Assembly (NCBI RefSeq): GCF_910579365.1
Contig: NZ_CAJTUX010000011.1
Location: 1-59,143 of the forward strand
DNA from: an uncultured Oscillibacter sp.
Lineage (GTDB): Bacteria > Bacillota > Clostridia > Oscillospirales > Oscillospiraceae
Direction of reading: 5' to 3'
Length of the DNA stretch: 59,143 nt
Part shown: positions 51,016 to 59,143 of the stretch, piece by piece
Layout of the letters: each line of letters opens with the position of its first letter
How positions within the stretch are numbered: position 1 is the stretch's first letter
Translations under genes and position numbers: made by a program
Notes under the pieces: model-generated
Database searches by the model: none
What the model saw: the letters and a program-made list of their open reading frames with translations, nothing else
Told to the model about the DNA's origin: nothing

Positions 51016-51876
51016 ATGGGTACTGTCAAAATGATACCTCCCAAAGCCAGTTTCCCACCCAAATTAAAGGTGGCAGCATATTGCCGGGTCAGCACCAAAG
51101 CTGCTGAACAACTATCAAGTTTGGCAATGCAGGAACAATATTACGAGAAGCATATTAAGCAAAACCCAGACTGGATTTTTGCGGGAGTATATTCCGACGT
51201 TGGCAGTGGAACGAGGATAAAGGGGAGGAGCAGATTTAAAGCTCTGCTTTCTGCCTGTCGGCGCGGCAAGGTGGATATGATCCTCACGAAATCGGCCCAC
51301 CGTTTCGCACGCAATACAGTAGACGCTTTGAAAACGATTCGGATGTTGAGACACCGGAATGTTGATATTCATTTTGAGCGCGAGAATATCCATTTTCGCT
51401 ATGAAAGCTCCGAGTTTATGCTGATGCTGATTTGTGCCCTGGCACAGGATGAAAGCTACTCCAAAAGCAAGGATATCAAATGGGGTTTGCGCAAATCATT
51501 TCAGAACCCAGACTCCAAATACTATCAGCGAATATGCTACGGATATACCCATGATCAGGAAGGTAAGCTCATTATTCATGGGGAGCAGGCTGAAATTGTT
51601 CGATTGATTTATGAGATGTCCGCATCAGGAGTCAGCCTTGCAAGGATATCTGTGCATTTGGAGGATATGGGGATTCCTTCGCCAAGAGGAAAGGAAGTCT
51701 GGAGTAAAGAAACCTTGCGGAAAATACTCAATAATGAGAAGTACATGGGCAGTGTAACCCTGCAAAAGACATTTGTCGAAAACTATCTGGAGCATAAGCA
51801 GATTAAAAATAGAGGGCAGTTAGATATGTTTCAAGCGGCCTATCATCATGAGCCCATCATTTGTATAGATAGCTAA
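51016..51876 (+). CDS. serine recombinase, short form
   Basis: The 286-residue product has the catalytic domain (AAYCRVSTKAAEQ, Ser26; LTKSAHRFARNTVDALKTI) and the recombinase domain (YGYTHDQEGKLIIHGEQAEIVRLIY; WSKETLRKILNNEKYMGSVTL). It ends at residue 286 without the zinc ribbon and coiled coil of the larger enzymes. I prefer ATG 51016 after AAAAGGGG over GTG 51001. It lies 67 bases before the GajA-like gene. Confidence 0.88.
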   Translation: MGTVKMIPPKASFPPKLKVAAYCRVSTKAAEQLSSLAMQEQYYEKHIKQNPDWIFAGVYSDVGSGTRIKGRSRFKALLSACRRGKVDMILTKSAHRFARNTVDALKTIRMLRHRNVDIHFERENIHFRYESSEFMLMLICALAQDESYSKSKDIKWGLRKSFQNPDSKYYQRICYGYTHDQEGKLIIHGEQAEIVRLIYEMSASGVSLARISVHLEDMGIPSPRGKEVWSKETLRKILNNEKYMGSVTLQKTFVENYLEHKQIKNRGQLDMFQAAYHHEPIICIDS

Positions 51877-51943
51877 TAGAGATTATTACATTTCCTTTCA
51901 AAGTCATTGTTAAATATTTATGGTCTATAGGGGGATAACACGA

Positions 51944-54007
51944 ATGAGGCTTATTAAAATAAAATTGTCTAATTTCCGTTGCTTTGGGCCAGAGGAGCAG
52001 ACAATTCTTATTGATAACCTGACCGTTTTTATTGGGAATAACAGTGCAGGAAAAACGGCTGCGTTGTCTGCTTTGAACTGCATGTTCTCTGAGAACAGCA
52101 ATGACCGGCTTTTGCATAGGAGCGATTTTCATCTGCCCAAAGGGAAAAAGCCTGAAGAAATGGAAGAGCAGTCTTTATATGTTGAGGCGGTATTCCAATT
52201 TGATGAATTGGAGCCTGAGGGGCAGGGTGGCGAATATGCTATACCTTATTTTTTCCAACACCTGGTCGTTGAAAACCCAGGCGAAGCACCTTGCCTCCGT
52301 ATCCGATTAAGCGCAACATGGGAAAAAAGCAGTACTCTTGAGGGGTCTATTGACAGTCAGATTTGTTACATTACTTGCCCAGAGTCTGAAGAAATTCTTG
52401 AGGATCATTGTGTGAGAGCTCAGCGGCATGATTTGGATAAAATACGTGTAATATATGTTCCCGCAGTTCGTGATCCATCAAAACAGTTAAAAAATGCTTC
52501 TGGCTCTTTGATGTACCAGATCATGAGCAGTATTAACTGGAGCGCTGAAACGAAAGACCATATAAAAACAAAAGTGCAGGAATTGAACACCCAGCTTGAA
52601 CGAGAAAAGGGTGTTTCTATATTTGGAAATTCTATTGCAAAACAGTGGAAAGAATATGATTCAGACAACCGTTATTCTACTGCAAGCCTGAGATTCAGCG
52701 GTACAGATATTGAAACATCCATTAGGAACACCGAGGTAGTATTTGAACCGACGGTTACAGGAAAAGAGTATACAATTGATCAGATGGGTGATGGCCTCCG
52801 CTCTCTCTTTTATATTTCCTTAGTTGACAGCGTGTTGGATGTTGAGGAGCAAATGCGGAAAGAAATCAAGTCAGACCCAGAAAACACCTCTTTCAACCGT
52901 AAGCCCCCCATTTTAACAATTGTAGCGTTAGAAGAGCCGGAAAACCACATTGCTCCACATTTGCTTGGTAAATTGGTAGGCAATCTACGAAGCATTGCAG
53001 GAAAACCACATGCACAGGCGATTATAACATCTCATTCTCCTGCTATCCTAAAAAGAATTGAACCTGAAAATCTTCGGTATTTCAGGCTCACAATTGATGG
53101 CGCTACATCAAAAGTTCGGGGAATCACTTTGCCTAGTGAAAAAACAGAGTCAGAGCAGTATAAATATATCAAAGAGGCTATTAGGGCTTACCCAGAACTA
53201 TATTTCGCAAAGTTAGTCATCCTCGGTGAAGGAGAAAGCGAGGAACTCATTTTACCGAAATTTTGGGAAGTTGTTCATGAAAACGTTGACCTTAGCGGTA
53301 TTTCCATTGTTCCTTTAGGCGGCCGCCACGTGAATCACTTCTGGCGGCTTCTTCATGATTTGCAGATACCTTTTATAACACTTTTAGACCTTGACAGAGA
53401 ACGGGACGGCGGTGGCTGGGGCCGCATAAAGTATGCGCTTACACAATTGTTGCAAATAGGGGCGGAGAGAGAAAGGCTGCTTGATACCACGAAAGGGATT
53501 ATGTCTGACGATGACCTTGAACGCATGCATGACGGGAGTGTACTTGACACAGAAAATATGCAGGCTTGGATGAATCGTTTAGAGGAATATCACGTTTTTT
53601 TCTCCGCACCATTGGATATTGACTTTTTGATGTTGGAGCATATGGGAGACCAATATAAGAAAACGCTAGGAATGCGGGAAGGGCCTAGAATTACGATTGA
53701 TGAAGATCAAGTCTATATCAAAGATTTCGAGACAACGGGTCAATGTCATCCCAAGTATGACGAGCGAATTGAAACAAGCATTCGGCAAACGCTAAAAGAA
53801 CATGGAGGTAATGGAGAAACTTATACAGATGAACAGAAGAAACTCATGATTTGGTATAGCTATTTCTTCTTGAACAGAGGAAAACCGGCTTCACATATTG
53901 CCGTCCTATCCTCTATGAGCGGAAATCAGCTGAAAGCGTCTATGCCGCCTGTGCTTTCGCGGCTGATCACAGTGGCTGAGCAGATGCTGAAAGGCGAAAC
54001 TTCATGA
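51944..54007 (+). CDS. gajA: Gabija-type defence ATPase-nuclease GajA
   Basis: The 687-residue OLD-family protein has an ABC-type ATPase head with Walker A IGNNSAGKT (residues 30-38), a Walker B region VALEEPENHIAPHL, the signature-like DQMGDGLRSLFYISL and an H-loop ITSHSPAI. A C-terminal TOPRIM nuclease has LGEGESEELILPKFW and LLDLDRERDGGG. GajA cuts invading DNA when nucleotide levels fall. It is longer than the well-studied B. cereus GajA. It overlaps the UvrD-like gene by 4 bases, the Gabija arrangement. The ATG at 51944 follows AGGGGGA. Confidence 0.9.
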   Translation: MRLIKIKLSNFRCFGPEEQTILIDNLTVFIGNNSAGKTAALSALNCMFSENSNDRLLHRSDFHLPKGKKPEEMEEQSLYVEAVFQFDELEPEGQGGEYAIPYFFQHLVVENPGEAPCLRIRLSATWEKSSTLEGSIDSQICYITCPESEEILEDHCVRAQRHDLDKIRVIYVPAVRDPSKQLKNASGSLMYQIMSSINWSAETKDHIKTKVQELNTQLEREKGVSIFGNSIAKQWKEYDSDNRYSTASLRFSGTDIETSIRNTEVVFEPTVTGKEYTIDQMGDGLRSLFYISLVDSVLDVEEQMRKEIKSDPENTSFNRKPPILTIVALEEPENHIAPHLLGKLVGNLRSIAGKPHAQAIITSHSPAILKRIEPENLRYFRLTIDGATSKVRGITLPSEKTESEQYKYIKEAIRAYPELYFAKLVILGEGESEELILPKFWEVVHENVDLSGISIVPLGGRHVNHFWRLLHDLQIPFITLLDLDRERDGGGWGRIKYALTQLLQIGAERERLLDTTKGIMSDDDLERMHDGSVLDTENMQAWMNRLEEYHVFFSAPLDIDFLMLEHMGDQYKKTLGMREGPRITIDEDQVYIKDFETTGQCHPKYDERIETSIRQTLKEHGGNGETYTDEQKKLMIWYSYFFLNRGKPASHIAVLSSMSGNQLKASMPPVLSRLITVAEQMLKGETS

Positions 54008-55872
54008 ATATTATTTCACCTGAAGAATGGATACCTTGTGATGGTGTTATCCTTGAACGTGCCGCAGACAAAGCGGTTCGCAGCGGTTCTCATGTGTTAG
54101 TGATTGCTGGACCAGGTGCCGGAAAGACGGAACTATTAGCGCAAAAGGCTGCTTACCTGCTCCAAACAAATCAATGTAGAGATCCCCAGAGAATATTGGC
54201 CATTAGTTTCAAAAAGGATGCTGCTCAAAATTTAAAAGAGCGTGTAGAACAGCGTTGTGGAATCGAAGCGGGGGGACGCTTTATATCCATGACTTATGAT
54301 GCTTTCTCCAAAAGCTTGCTGGATCACTTCCTATACGCTTTACCTGCTACTCTTAGACCGCAGCCTGAGTATCAAATCAATGATGATGCCGTTATCGATG
54401 CGGCATTTAAAAAAGCGGGGTTTAAAAATCCTGAAGGGTTACGAGGGAGCAGACTAAAGAAATATTATGATGACTCTTTATCGGGTGTTACTTTGTCAAT
54501 TGTTAAGCGCGGGTTTGCAGAGGCTGCATGGCCACTGCTTTTGAATGGGTTCGACCATCAGGCCCCCACTTTAACTTTCAAAATGATTAGTATACTGGCA
54601 ATCTATCTCGTAAAAACAAACCCTTTTATTCAGCGGGCCCTGCATTTGACTTATTCTTATGTATTTTTAGACGAATTCCAAGACACAACGAGCCTCCAGT
54701 ATGAGCTTATCCGGCAATGCTTTTTCGGCTCTTCTTCAAAAATAACAGCGGTAGGTGATAATAAGCAAAGAATCATGATTTGGGCCGGAGCCGACAAAGC
54801 TATTTTCAATAAGCTTTTTAAAGAGCTTTCGCCTGAACCTGTGCGATTGATTATGAATCATCGTTCCGCACCAAGACTTGTTGCGTTACAAAGGACCATG
54901 TATGATTCCTTGAATGAACAAGCTACACAAGTAGAAACTTCTAGCAAATGGAATCCGGCTGATGGGGATATTGATCTTCTCATTGCAGACAATGAGGAGT
55001 TGGAAGCACATGCAATTGCGGAGGATATTGCAAGTGAGATTTCAAATGGAGCTAAACCGAATGAGATTTGTATTTTATGTAAACAGCGGCCAATGGACTA
55101 CTCTTCAGCTATTATTTCTGAACTAAAAACTCACAGGATTTCCGCTCGAATTGAAACTGAGTACCAAGATCTTGTCAAAGAGCCGATTATTGACTTGCTG
55201 ATCAGAATGATCCTATGCGCTCTCAGCAAAAAACGGCCTCACGATTGGGAATATATTCAAAACTTTCTCGTGAGTTTGAATGGAATTGGCGCAAATCAAG
55301 TACATCAAGAATATGATCAAATGCAAGAGGCGCTAGCATCTCAAATGGAATGTTTGAAAACAGAATTAATAAAAGGCATGGATCAGATTTGTATATCCAA
55401 TGTGCTAAATAGCTTGGTTGACTTTTTGGGCGCAGATAAAATAAAAGCTAACTTCCCTGAATATCGGCAGAGAAATCGCTTAGAAGAATTAATAGCCAAG
55501 TTTGAAGAGTTGTTCTGGGAAAGTTTGAATGAAGCAAACGGTGATTGGGAATTAGCTGTAGAAATCTTTCGGGGTTTCCATTCTGTCCCTATTATGACAA
55601 TTCACAAAAGCAAAGGGCTTGAATACTCTTCTATTTATTTTGTGGGTTTGGAAGATTCCGCCTTTTGGAGTTTTCGTACTCAGCCGGAGGAAGATCGATG
55701 TGCATTTTTCGTAGCATTGTCACGAGCTAAAAGGTCGATCACCTTTACTTATTGTAAGCGAAGGAGAAATTTGAAATATCCTCAGCAAAGCCATCGAGAT
55801 ATTAATGAGTTTTTTAAGCTACTACAACAACCAGGGATGGCGAATATAAAAGAAGTCGTGGAACAAAAATAG
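54004..55872 (+). CDS. gajB: Gabija-type UvrD-like helicase GajB
   Basis: The 622-residue superfamily 1 helicase has Walker A IAGPGAGKTELLA (residues 34-46), motif II VFLDEFQDTT, motif III AVGDNKQRIMIWAGAD, motif IV-like NHRSAPRLV, motif V TIHKSKGLEYSSIYFVGL and motif VI CAFFVALSRAKRSI. It starts inside the gajA stop (ATGA). In Gabija systems GajB assembles with GajA in an anti-phage complex. Codon use is AT-rich, unlike the host genes. Confidence 0.9.
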   Translation: MNIISPEEWIPCDGVILERAADKAVRSGSHVLVIAGPGAGKTELLAQKAAYLLQTNQCRDPQRILAISFKKDAAQNLKERVEQRCGIEAGGRFISMTYDAFSKSLLDHFLYALPATLRPQPEYQINDDAVIDAAFKKAGFKNPEGLRGSRLKKYYDDSLSGVTLSIVKRGFAEAAWPLLLNGFDHQAPTLTFKMISILAIYLVKTNPFIQRALHLTYSYVFLDEFQDTTSLQYELIRQCFFGSSSKITAVGDNKQRIMIWAGADKAIFNKLFKELSPEPVRLIMNHRSAPRLVALQRTMYDSLNEQATQVETSSKWNPADGDIDLLIADNEELEAHAIAEDIASEISNGAKPNEICILCKQRPMDYSSAIISELKTHRISARIETEYQDLVKEPIIDLLIRMILCALSKKRPHDWEYIQNFLVSLNGIGANQVHQEYDQMQEALASQMECLKTELIKGMDQICISNVLNSLVDFLGADKIKANFPEYRQRNRLEELIAKFEELFWESLNEANGDWELAVEIFRGFHSVPIMTIHKSKGLEYSSIYFVGLEDSAFWSFRTQPEEDRCAFFVALSRAKRSITFTYCKRRRNLKYPQQSHRDINEFFKLLQQPGMANIKEVVEQK

Positions 55873-55894
55873 ATTATCTTCCAATATGGGTGCT

Positions 55895-55952
55895 TAAGCC
55901 AAGAGATGAGGACTGGAATGAATTTTGATTCCAGCCCTCATCTTTTGGCTTA
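55895..55952 (+). terminator. long inverted repeat after gajB
   Basis: A stem of about 25 bp with three mismatches (55895-55919 with 55928-55952) encloses GAATTTTG. It probably ends the Gabija transcript just before the right direct repeat. Confidence 0.7.
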
Positions 55953-55980
55953 TAGACCATGAGCCTTTTGCAATTTAGTA

Positions 55981-56008
55981 TCTGCATCTTTTTCCCCCAC
56001 ACAAGGAA
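55981..56008 (+). repeat. 28-bp direct repeat, right copy (attachment-site candidate)
   Basis: It is identical to 50248-50275. Here the sequence continues into a serine recombinase reading frame (FPHTRN followed by IMSEWYVRDCSRK), so this copy keeps the target gene sequence on its right side. Confidence 0.85.
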
Positions 56009-56375
56009 CATTATGAGCGAGTGGTACGTGCGCGATTGCAGCCGCAAGCAAAAAGCACAGTATCAGATACGGGGTAAGTCCGGCAAGCCTGTCACCAACA
56101 CGATTCCCTATGGGTTCAAGAAGGACCCGGATGAAAAACACCACTGGCTGGTGGACGATGAAGCAGCGGACGTTGTGCGCCGCATTTTCCATTTGAGTGC
56201 GGAAGGAAAAGGCCCTCTTGCGATTGCCAGAATCCTGATGGAAGATAAGGTGGAACGTCCCTCCTACTATCTCGACCAACGGGGCCGGGGAACGTGTCAG
56301 AGCAAAACGGATATGTCCCGCCCCTATGACTGGACGGATGCCACGATTCGGGATATGCTTGCCAAGCCGGAGTAT
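55993..56375 (+). pseudogene. internal fragment of a large serine recombinase
   Basis: The open frame encodes the middle of a TndX-type recombinase: RNIMSEWYVRDCSRKQKAQY, KSGKPVTNTIPYGFKKDPDE, AADVVRRIFHLSAEGKGPLA, YDWTDATIRDMLAKPEYCG. The catalytic N-terminus is missing at the 28-bp repeat and the C-terminal half is missing at about 56375, where a different gene begins. It seems to be the interrupted target of the Gabija island. Confidence 0.85.
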
Positions 56376-59143
56376 TGTGGTCAATCCGGACGACCATCAG
56401 AGCGTCTACTTCTATAACCAGCCTGTCGGGTCCATCCTGGTGAAGAAAATGAGCAGCACCACTAAGGAGCCGCTGAGTGACGTGATCATCCGCATCACCC
56501 GGACGGACGGTTCTGTGGTAGGGACGTCCAACGGCGAGTTCCGAACGGACGAAAATGGGTTCATCAAGGTAGACGTGGAGCCGGGCAGCTATATCGTGCA
56601 GGAGGTGTTCGCAAAACCTGGATTCCTGCTGGACGATACCCCCAAGGTGGTCGAGGTGAAAGGCCCCGGCGTTTATAATCTGGAACTGTTCAACCAGCCC
56701 CTCGGCTCGTTGGTCATCCACAAGTACAGCAGCCTGGACCGCAAGACCCCCTTGGCCGGAGTGCAGTTCAAAGTGACCTACGCCCCCGGCTGCGTGGTGG
56801 ACGATGAAAATGGCAAGGTGTCCTCCAACGGTATCTACTACACCGGGCCGGACGGGACCATCACCATCAACGGGATCGTGGGCACTGTGACCATCACGGA
56901 GCAGGCCACCATTCCCGGCTACACCATCGATCCGGAAACCAGAAGCCAGACCATCGTGGTCAACCCGGATGATGTGCAGCACGCTTATTTTTACAACACG
57001 CCGAAAAACACCTTAATCATCGAAAAGTACCTGGAAACCGAGAGCGGCAATGAGCCGCTGAAGGGTGTGACCTTCCAGGTCGTTGATTCTTCCGGGGCTG
57101 TGATCGGCAGCAGCAACGGCGAGTTCATTACTGGTGACGATGGCCGGGTGGTGATTGCCGGAGTGGAGCCTGGGTCCACCATTAACGTGCGGGAGATCAA
57201 GGTCCCCGACGGCGTGGTGCTGGACACTACGCCCAGAAGCATTAAAATCAGCGAGGATGGCGGGGCGAATATTCTCCGCCTGTACAACAAAAAAACGGGG
57301 TATTTGGTAATCCAGAAAAAGGACAAGGTGTCCGGGGCCCTTTTGTCCGGGACCGAATTTGAATTGACCTACGCGCAGGGCGGCTATGTGGACGATAACT
57401 TCGGGCATCTGTCCTCCAAGGGCCGGTTTGTCACCAATGACGCCGGGGAGATTCGTGTCCCGGTTGTTGGCACCATAGTCGTAAAAGAGGTGTCCCCCAG
57501 TCCGGGCTATGTGATTGACAAGGAAACGCAGAGCCAGACCATCACCGTCAACCCGGCAGATACCCAGACTCTGGTGGTATATAACGAGCCGCTCTGCTCC
57601 CTGACCCTCTCGAAAAAGGACGCGGTTACTGGAACGCCTGTACCCAACACAGAATTTACCCTCAAGGACGGCGATGGGAATATCATCGGACGTTATACCA
57701 CCGGAACTGACGGGACCGTGACGGTAACGGGCCTCATTCCCAATTCCACCATTGTGGTGGTGGAAACCAAGGTGCCCGCCAACTACGTCCTCGACCCCAC
57801 GCCCAGGACCATCATCGTCCGCAACGGTTCCGGGAACAGCGTCACCACAGGAGGAACCGGCAGCGGGACCACCAGCGGGGGAAATTCCTCTGCGGGAGGT
57901 ACCGGCAGCGGCGGAAACAATGTGGTAGTGGAGAACATCCCCAAAGTCACTCTCACCATCGAAAAGTATCTGAAAACCGAAAGCGGTGAGAAGCCGCTGA
58001 AGGGAGCAACGTTCCTCGTTACGGACCAGACCGGCGCTGTCATCGGAAGCAGTAACGGCGAGTTCACCTCCGATGAAAATGGCCGTATCGTGATCCCCAA
58101 CCTGGAGCCGGGAACGACCGTCACCGTAAGGGAAATTTCCGTGCCGGACGGCGTGGTCCTGGACAGCAGCCCCAAGAGCATCCTCATCAAAGCGGGTGAG
58201 CAGGGCCAGACGCTCCGGCTGGTCAACCAGGCGACGGGATATCTCGTGATTAAGAAGCTGGATAAGCTGACTTCCGAGCCGCTGGCCGGAGTGGAGTTCA
58301 AATTGAGCTATGCCTCCGGTGAGTATGTGGACGACAATTTTGGGCACCTGTCCTCCCTGGGGCTTTACAAAACGGACGCTAATGGTGAAATTCGGGTCCC
58401 CGTCGTGGGAACCGTGGTGGTCGAGGAAGTCAAAACGCTGCCCAATTACACCATTGATCCCGGCACGAAGCGGCAGGTAGTTACGGTGAATCCGGCGGAC
58501 ACGCAGACCTTGACGGTCTACAATACCCCCGATACGAATTTAACCATCCAGAAATACATTGAGGACCCGAACGCCAAGGGCACCGGCACTGAGCCGCTGG
58601 CTGGCGTTACGTTCCTGATCTGCGACAGCAGCGGGACGCCGCTGGGACCCAATAACGGCGAGTTTGTGACGGACCAGTACGGGCAGATTCGGTTAAGCGT
58701 AGCTCCCGGAACCACCGTCACCGCCAAAGAAATCAAGACCGCCAGCAATGAATTTGTGCTGGATTCCACGCCGCAGAGTATCCTCATCAAGGAAGGCGAG
58801 GGCCAGCAGCTCACATTCTACAACAAGCGCGTTGGCGGCTTGGAGCTGATCAAGGTCAGTGCGTCCGATGAAACCAAGCGCATTCCCAACACCACCTTTG
58901 AGATTCGGAAGATGGATGGAGCCTTGGTTGAGACGGTCACCACGGATTCCACAGGCCGGATACACGTTGATTTGGACGCCGGTGATTACTATGCTGTCGA
59001 GATCAAGGCCGGGGAGGGGTTCAAGCTGGATTCCACACCCCACTACTTCACGATCCAGGACAACCAATGTACCACTCTGACGGTGACGAACAAAGCCTTC
59101 TCGGGCATCCTGATTCATAAGGTGGATTCCATCACCAAGAAGG
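56374..59143 (+). CDS. giant surface protein of SpaA/Cna-B-like repeats, both ends missing
   Basis: One open frame of 923 codons runs to the window end without a stop. It is a chain of about ten beta-sandwich domains of 80-100 residues. Each begins like LVIHKYSS or LTIEKYLKTESG (isopeptide Lys candidate), has PLxGVxF, a GxxG-DENG turn and VREIKVPDG (catalytic Glu candidate), and ends in TPRSIKI-type strands. A Gly/Ser/Thr-rich linker (SVTTGGTGSGTTSGGNSSAG) splits two long repeat blocks. No start or signal peptide exists: the frame emerges from the recombinase fragment. Confidence 0.85.
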   Translation, partial: MVVNPDDHQSVYFYNQPVGSILVKKMSSTTKEPLSDVIIRITRTDGSVVGTSNGEFRTDENGFIKVDVEPGSYIVQEVFAKPGFLLDDTPKVVEVKGPGVYNLELFNQPLGSLVIHKYSSLDRKTPLAGVQFKVTYAPGCVVDDENGKVSSNGIYYTGPDGTITINGIVGTVTITEQATIPGYTIDPETRSQTIVVNPDDVQHAYFYNTPKNTLIIEKYLETESGNEPLKGVTFQVVDSSGAVIGSSNGEFITGDDGRVVIAGVEPGSTINVREIKVPDGVVLDTTPRSIKISEDGGANILRLYNKKTGYLVIQKKDKVSGALLSGTEFELTYAQGGYVDDNFGHLSSKGRFVTNDAGEIRVPVVGTIVVKEVSPSPGYVIDKETQSQTITVNPADTQTLVVYNEPLCSLTLSKKDAVTGTPVPNTEFTLKDGDGNIIGRYTTGTDGTVTVTGLIPNSTIVVVETKVPANYVLDPTPRTIIVRNGSGNSVTTGGTGSGTTSGGNSSAGGTGSGGNNVVVENIPKVTLTIEKYLKTESGEKPLKGATFLVTDQTGAVIGSSNGEFTSDENGRIVIPNLEPGTTVTVREISVPDGVVLDSSPKSILIKAGEQGQTLRLVNQATGYLVIKKLDKLTSEPLAGVEFKLSYASGEYVDDNFGHLSSLGLYKTDANGEIRVPVVGTVVVEEVKTLPNYTIDPGTKRQVVTVNPADTQTLTVYNTPDTNLTIQKYIEDPNAKGTGTEPLAGVTFLICDSSGTPLGPNNGEFVTDQYGQIRLSVAPGTTVTAKEIKTASNEFVLDSTPQSILIKEGEGQQLTFYNKRVGGLELIKVSASDETKRIPNTTFEIRKMDGALVETVTTDSTGRIHVDLDAGDYYAVEIKAGEGFKLDSTPHYFTIQDNQCTTLTVTNKAFSGILIHKVDSITKK

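Noticed and set aside
57013..58347. A 444-residue minus-strand frame in the repeat region
   Set aside because: It is the mirror image of the SpaA-like repeats; its own repeats are only a consequence of that.
56374..59143. Possible CRISPR array because of the strong repetitiveness
   Set aside because: The repeats are long, imperfect and translate in one frame into protein domains; there are no short identical repeats with unique spacers. No CRISPR array was seen elsewhere.

Overview
The window looks like the chromosome of a GC-rich anaerobic Firmicute, most likely a Clostridia member of the Oscillospiraceae (Flavonifractor/Oscillibacter-like). The evidence is AGGAGG-type ribosome binding sites, a TPP riboswitch in front of thiT, an alaS T-box, the dnaG-rpoD pair, a DUF4250 mini-gene, short tightly overlapping operons and many rho-independent terminators. 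The species assignment is inference.

Layout. 1-2 kb: the end of an unknown gene and two inositol-catabolism-like genes (IolE/IolI-like, IolB). 2-9 kb: a TPP-riboswitch thiamine transporter, a DUF2089/membrane-protein pair behind a palindromic promoter, a P-loop ATPase, rpoD and dnaG on the minus strand, and a phosphopantetheinyl transferase. 9-18 kb: an ECF sigma/anti-sigma-like pair, then a long minus-strand chain (T-box, small protein, alaS, cupin, unknown, DUF4250, CbrC-like, HIT) whose members mostly overlap by 4-8 bases, then small uncharacterised genes. 18-21.4 kb: tRNA-Thr(CGT) followed by mobile-element debris (IS66 TnpC, phage DUF6273-like and reverse-transcriptase-like fragments, a frameshifted metallophosphoesterase). 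21.5-23.6 kb: a TetR-tatA-tatA-tatC operon whose tatC end is cut off.

23.5-34.1 kb holds the most coherent unusual system: a sigma-54 regulon. A sigma-54 activator (frameshifted at a T6 run) sits among four near-identical -24/-12 promoters. These drive (i) E2, a Lin0512 protein, a free lipoyl domain, an E1 and an SDR; (ii) a metallo-beta-lactamase-fold hydrolase plus lipoate ligase; (iii) a phosphotriesterase-family hydrolase; and (iv) a zinc alcohol dehydrogenase plus MFS transporter. Together they suggest import and oxidation of an unknown substrate, ending in a 2-oxoacid-dehydrogenase-type cleavage. The E1 gene is an in-frame alpha/beta deletion hybrid and the SDR is truncated, so this copy looks damaged or misassembled.

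34.2-42.1 kb: a sensor kinase, response regulator and HtrA-like protease operon diverges from a three-gene ABC exporter of the Gld type, with an OmpR-type direct repeat at the exporter promoter. 42.2-56.4 kb is mobile. A sigma-like gene, a GC-rich non-coding block that may be a structured RNA, a DinG-like helicase and three consecutive recombinase-family genes are followed by an AT-rich island bounded by a 28-bp direct repeat. The island carries two more recombinase genes and a Gabija-type defence pair (GajA, GajB). The right repeat lies in a broken serine recombinase gene, which is itself joined to a 5'-truncated giant surface protein built of SpaA/Cna-B-like repeats that runs off the window end.

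Several abrupt gene-gene junctions (about 23555, 24860 and 56375) should be tested for assembly error before biological conclusions are drawn.
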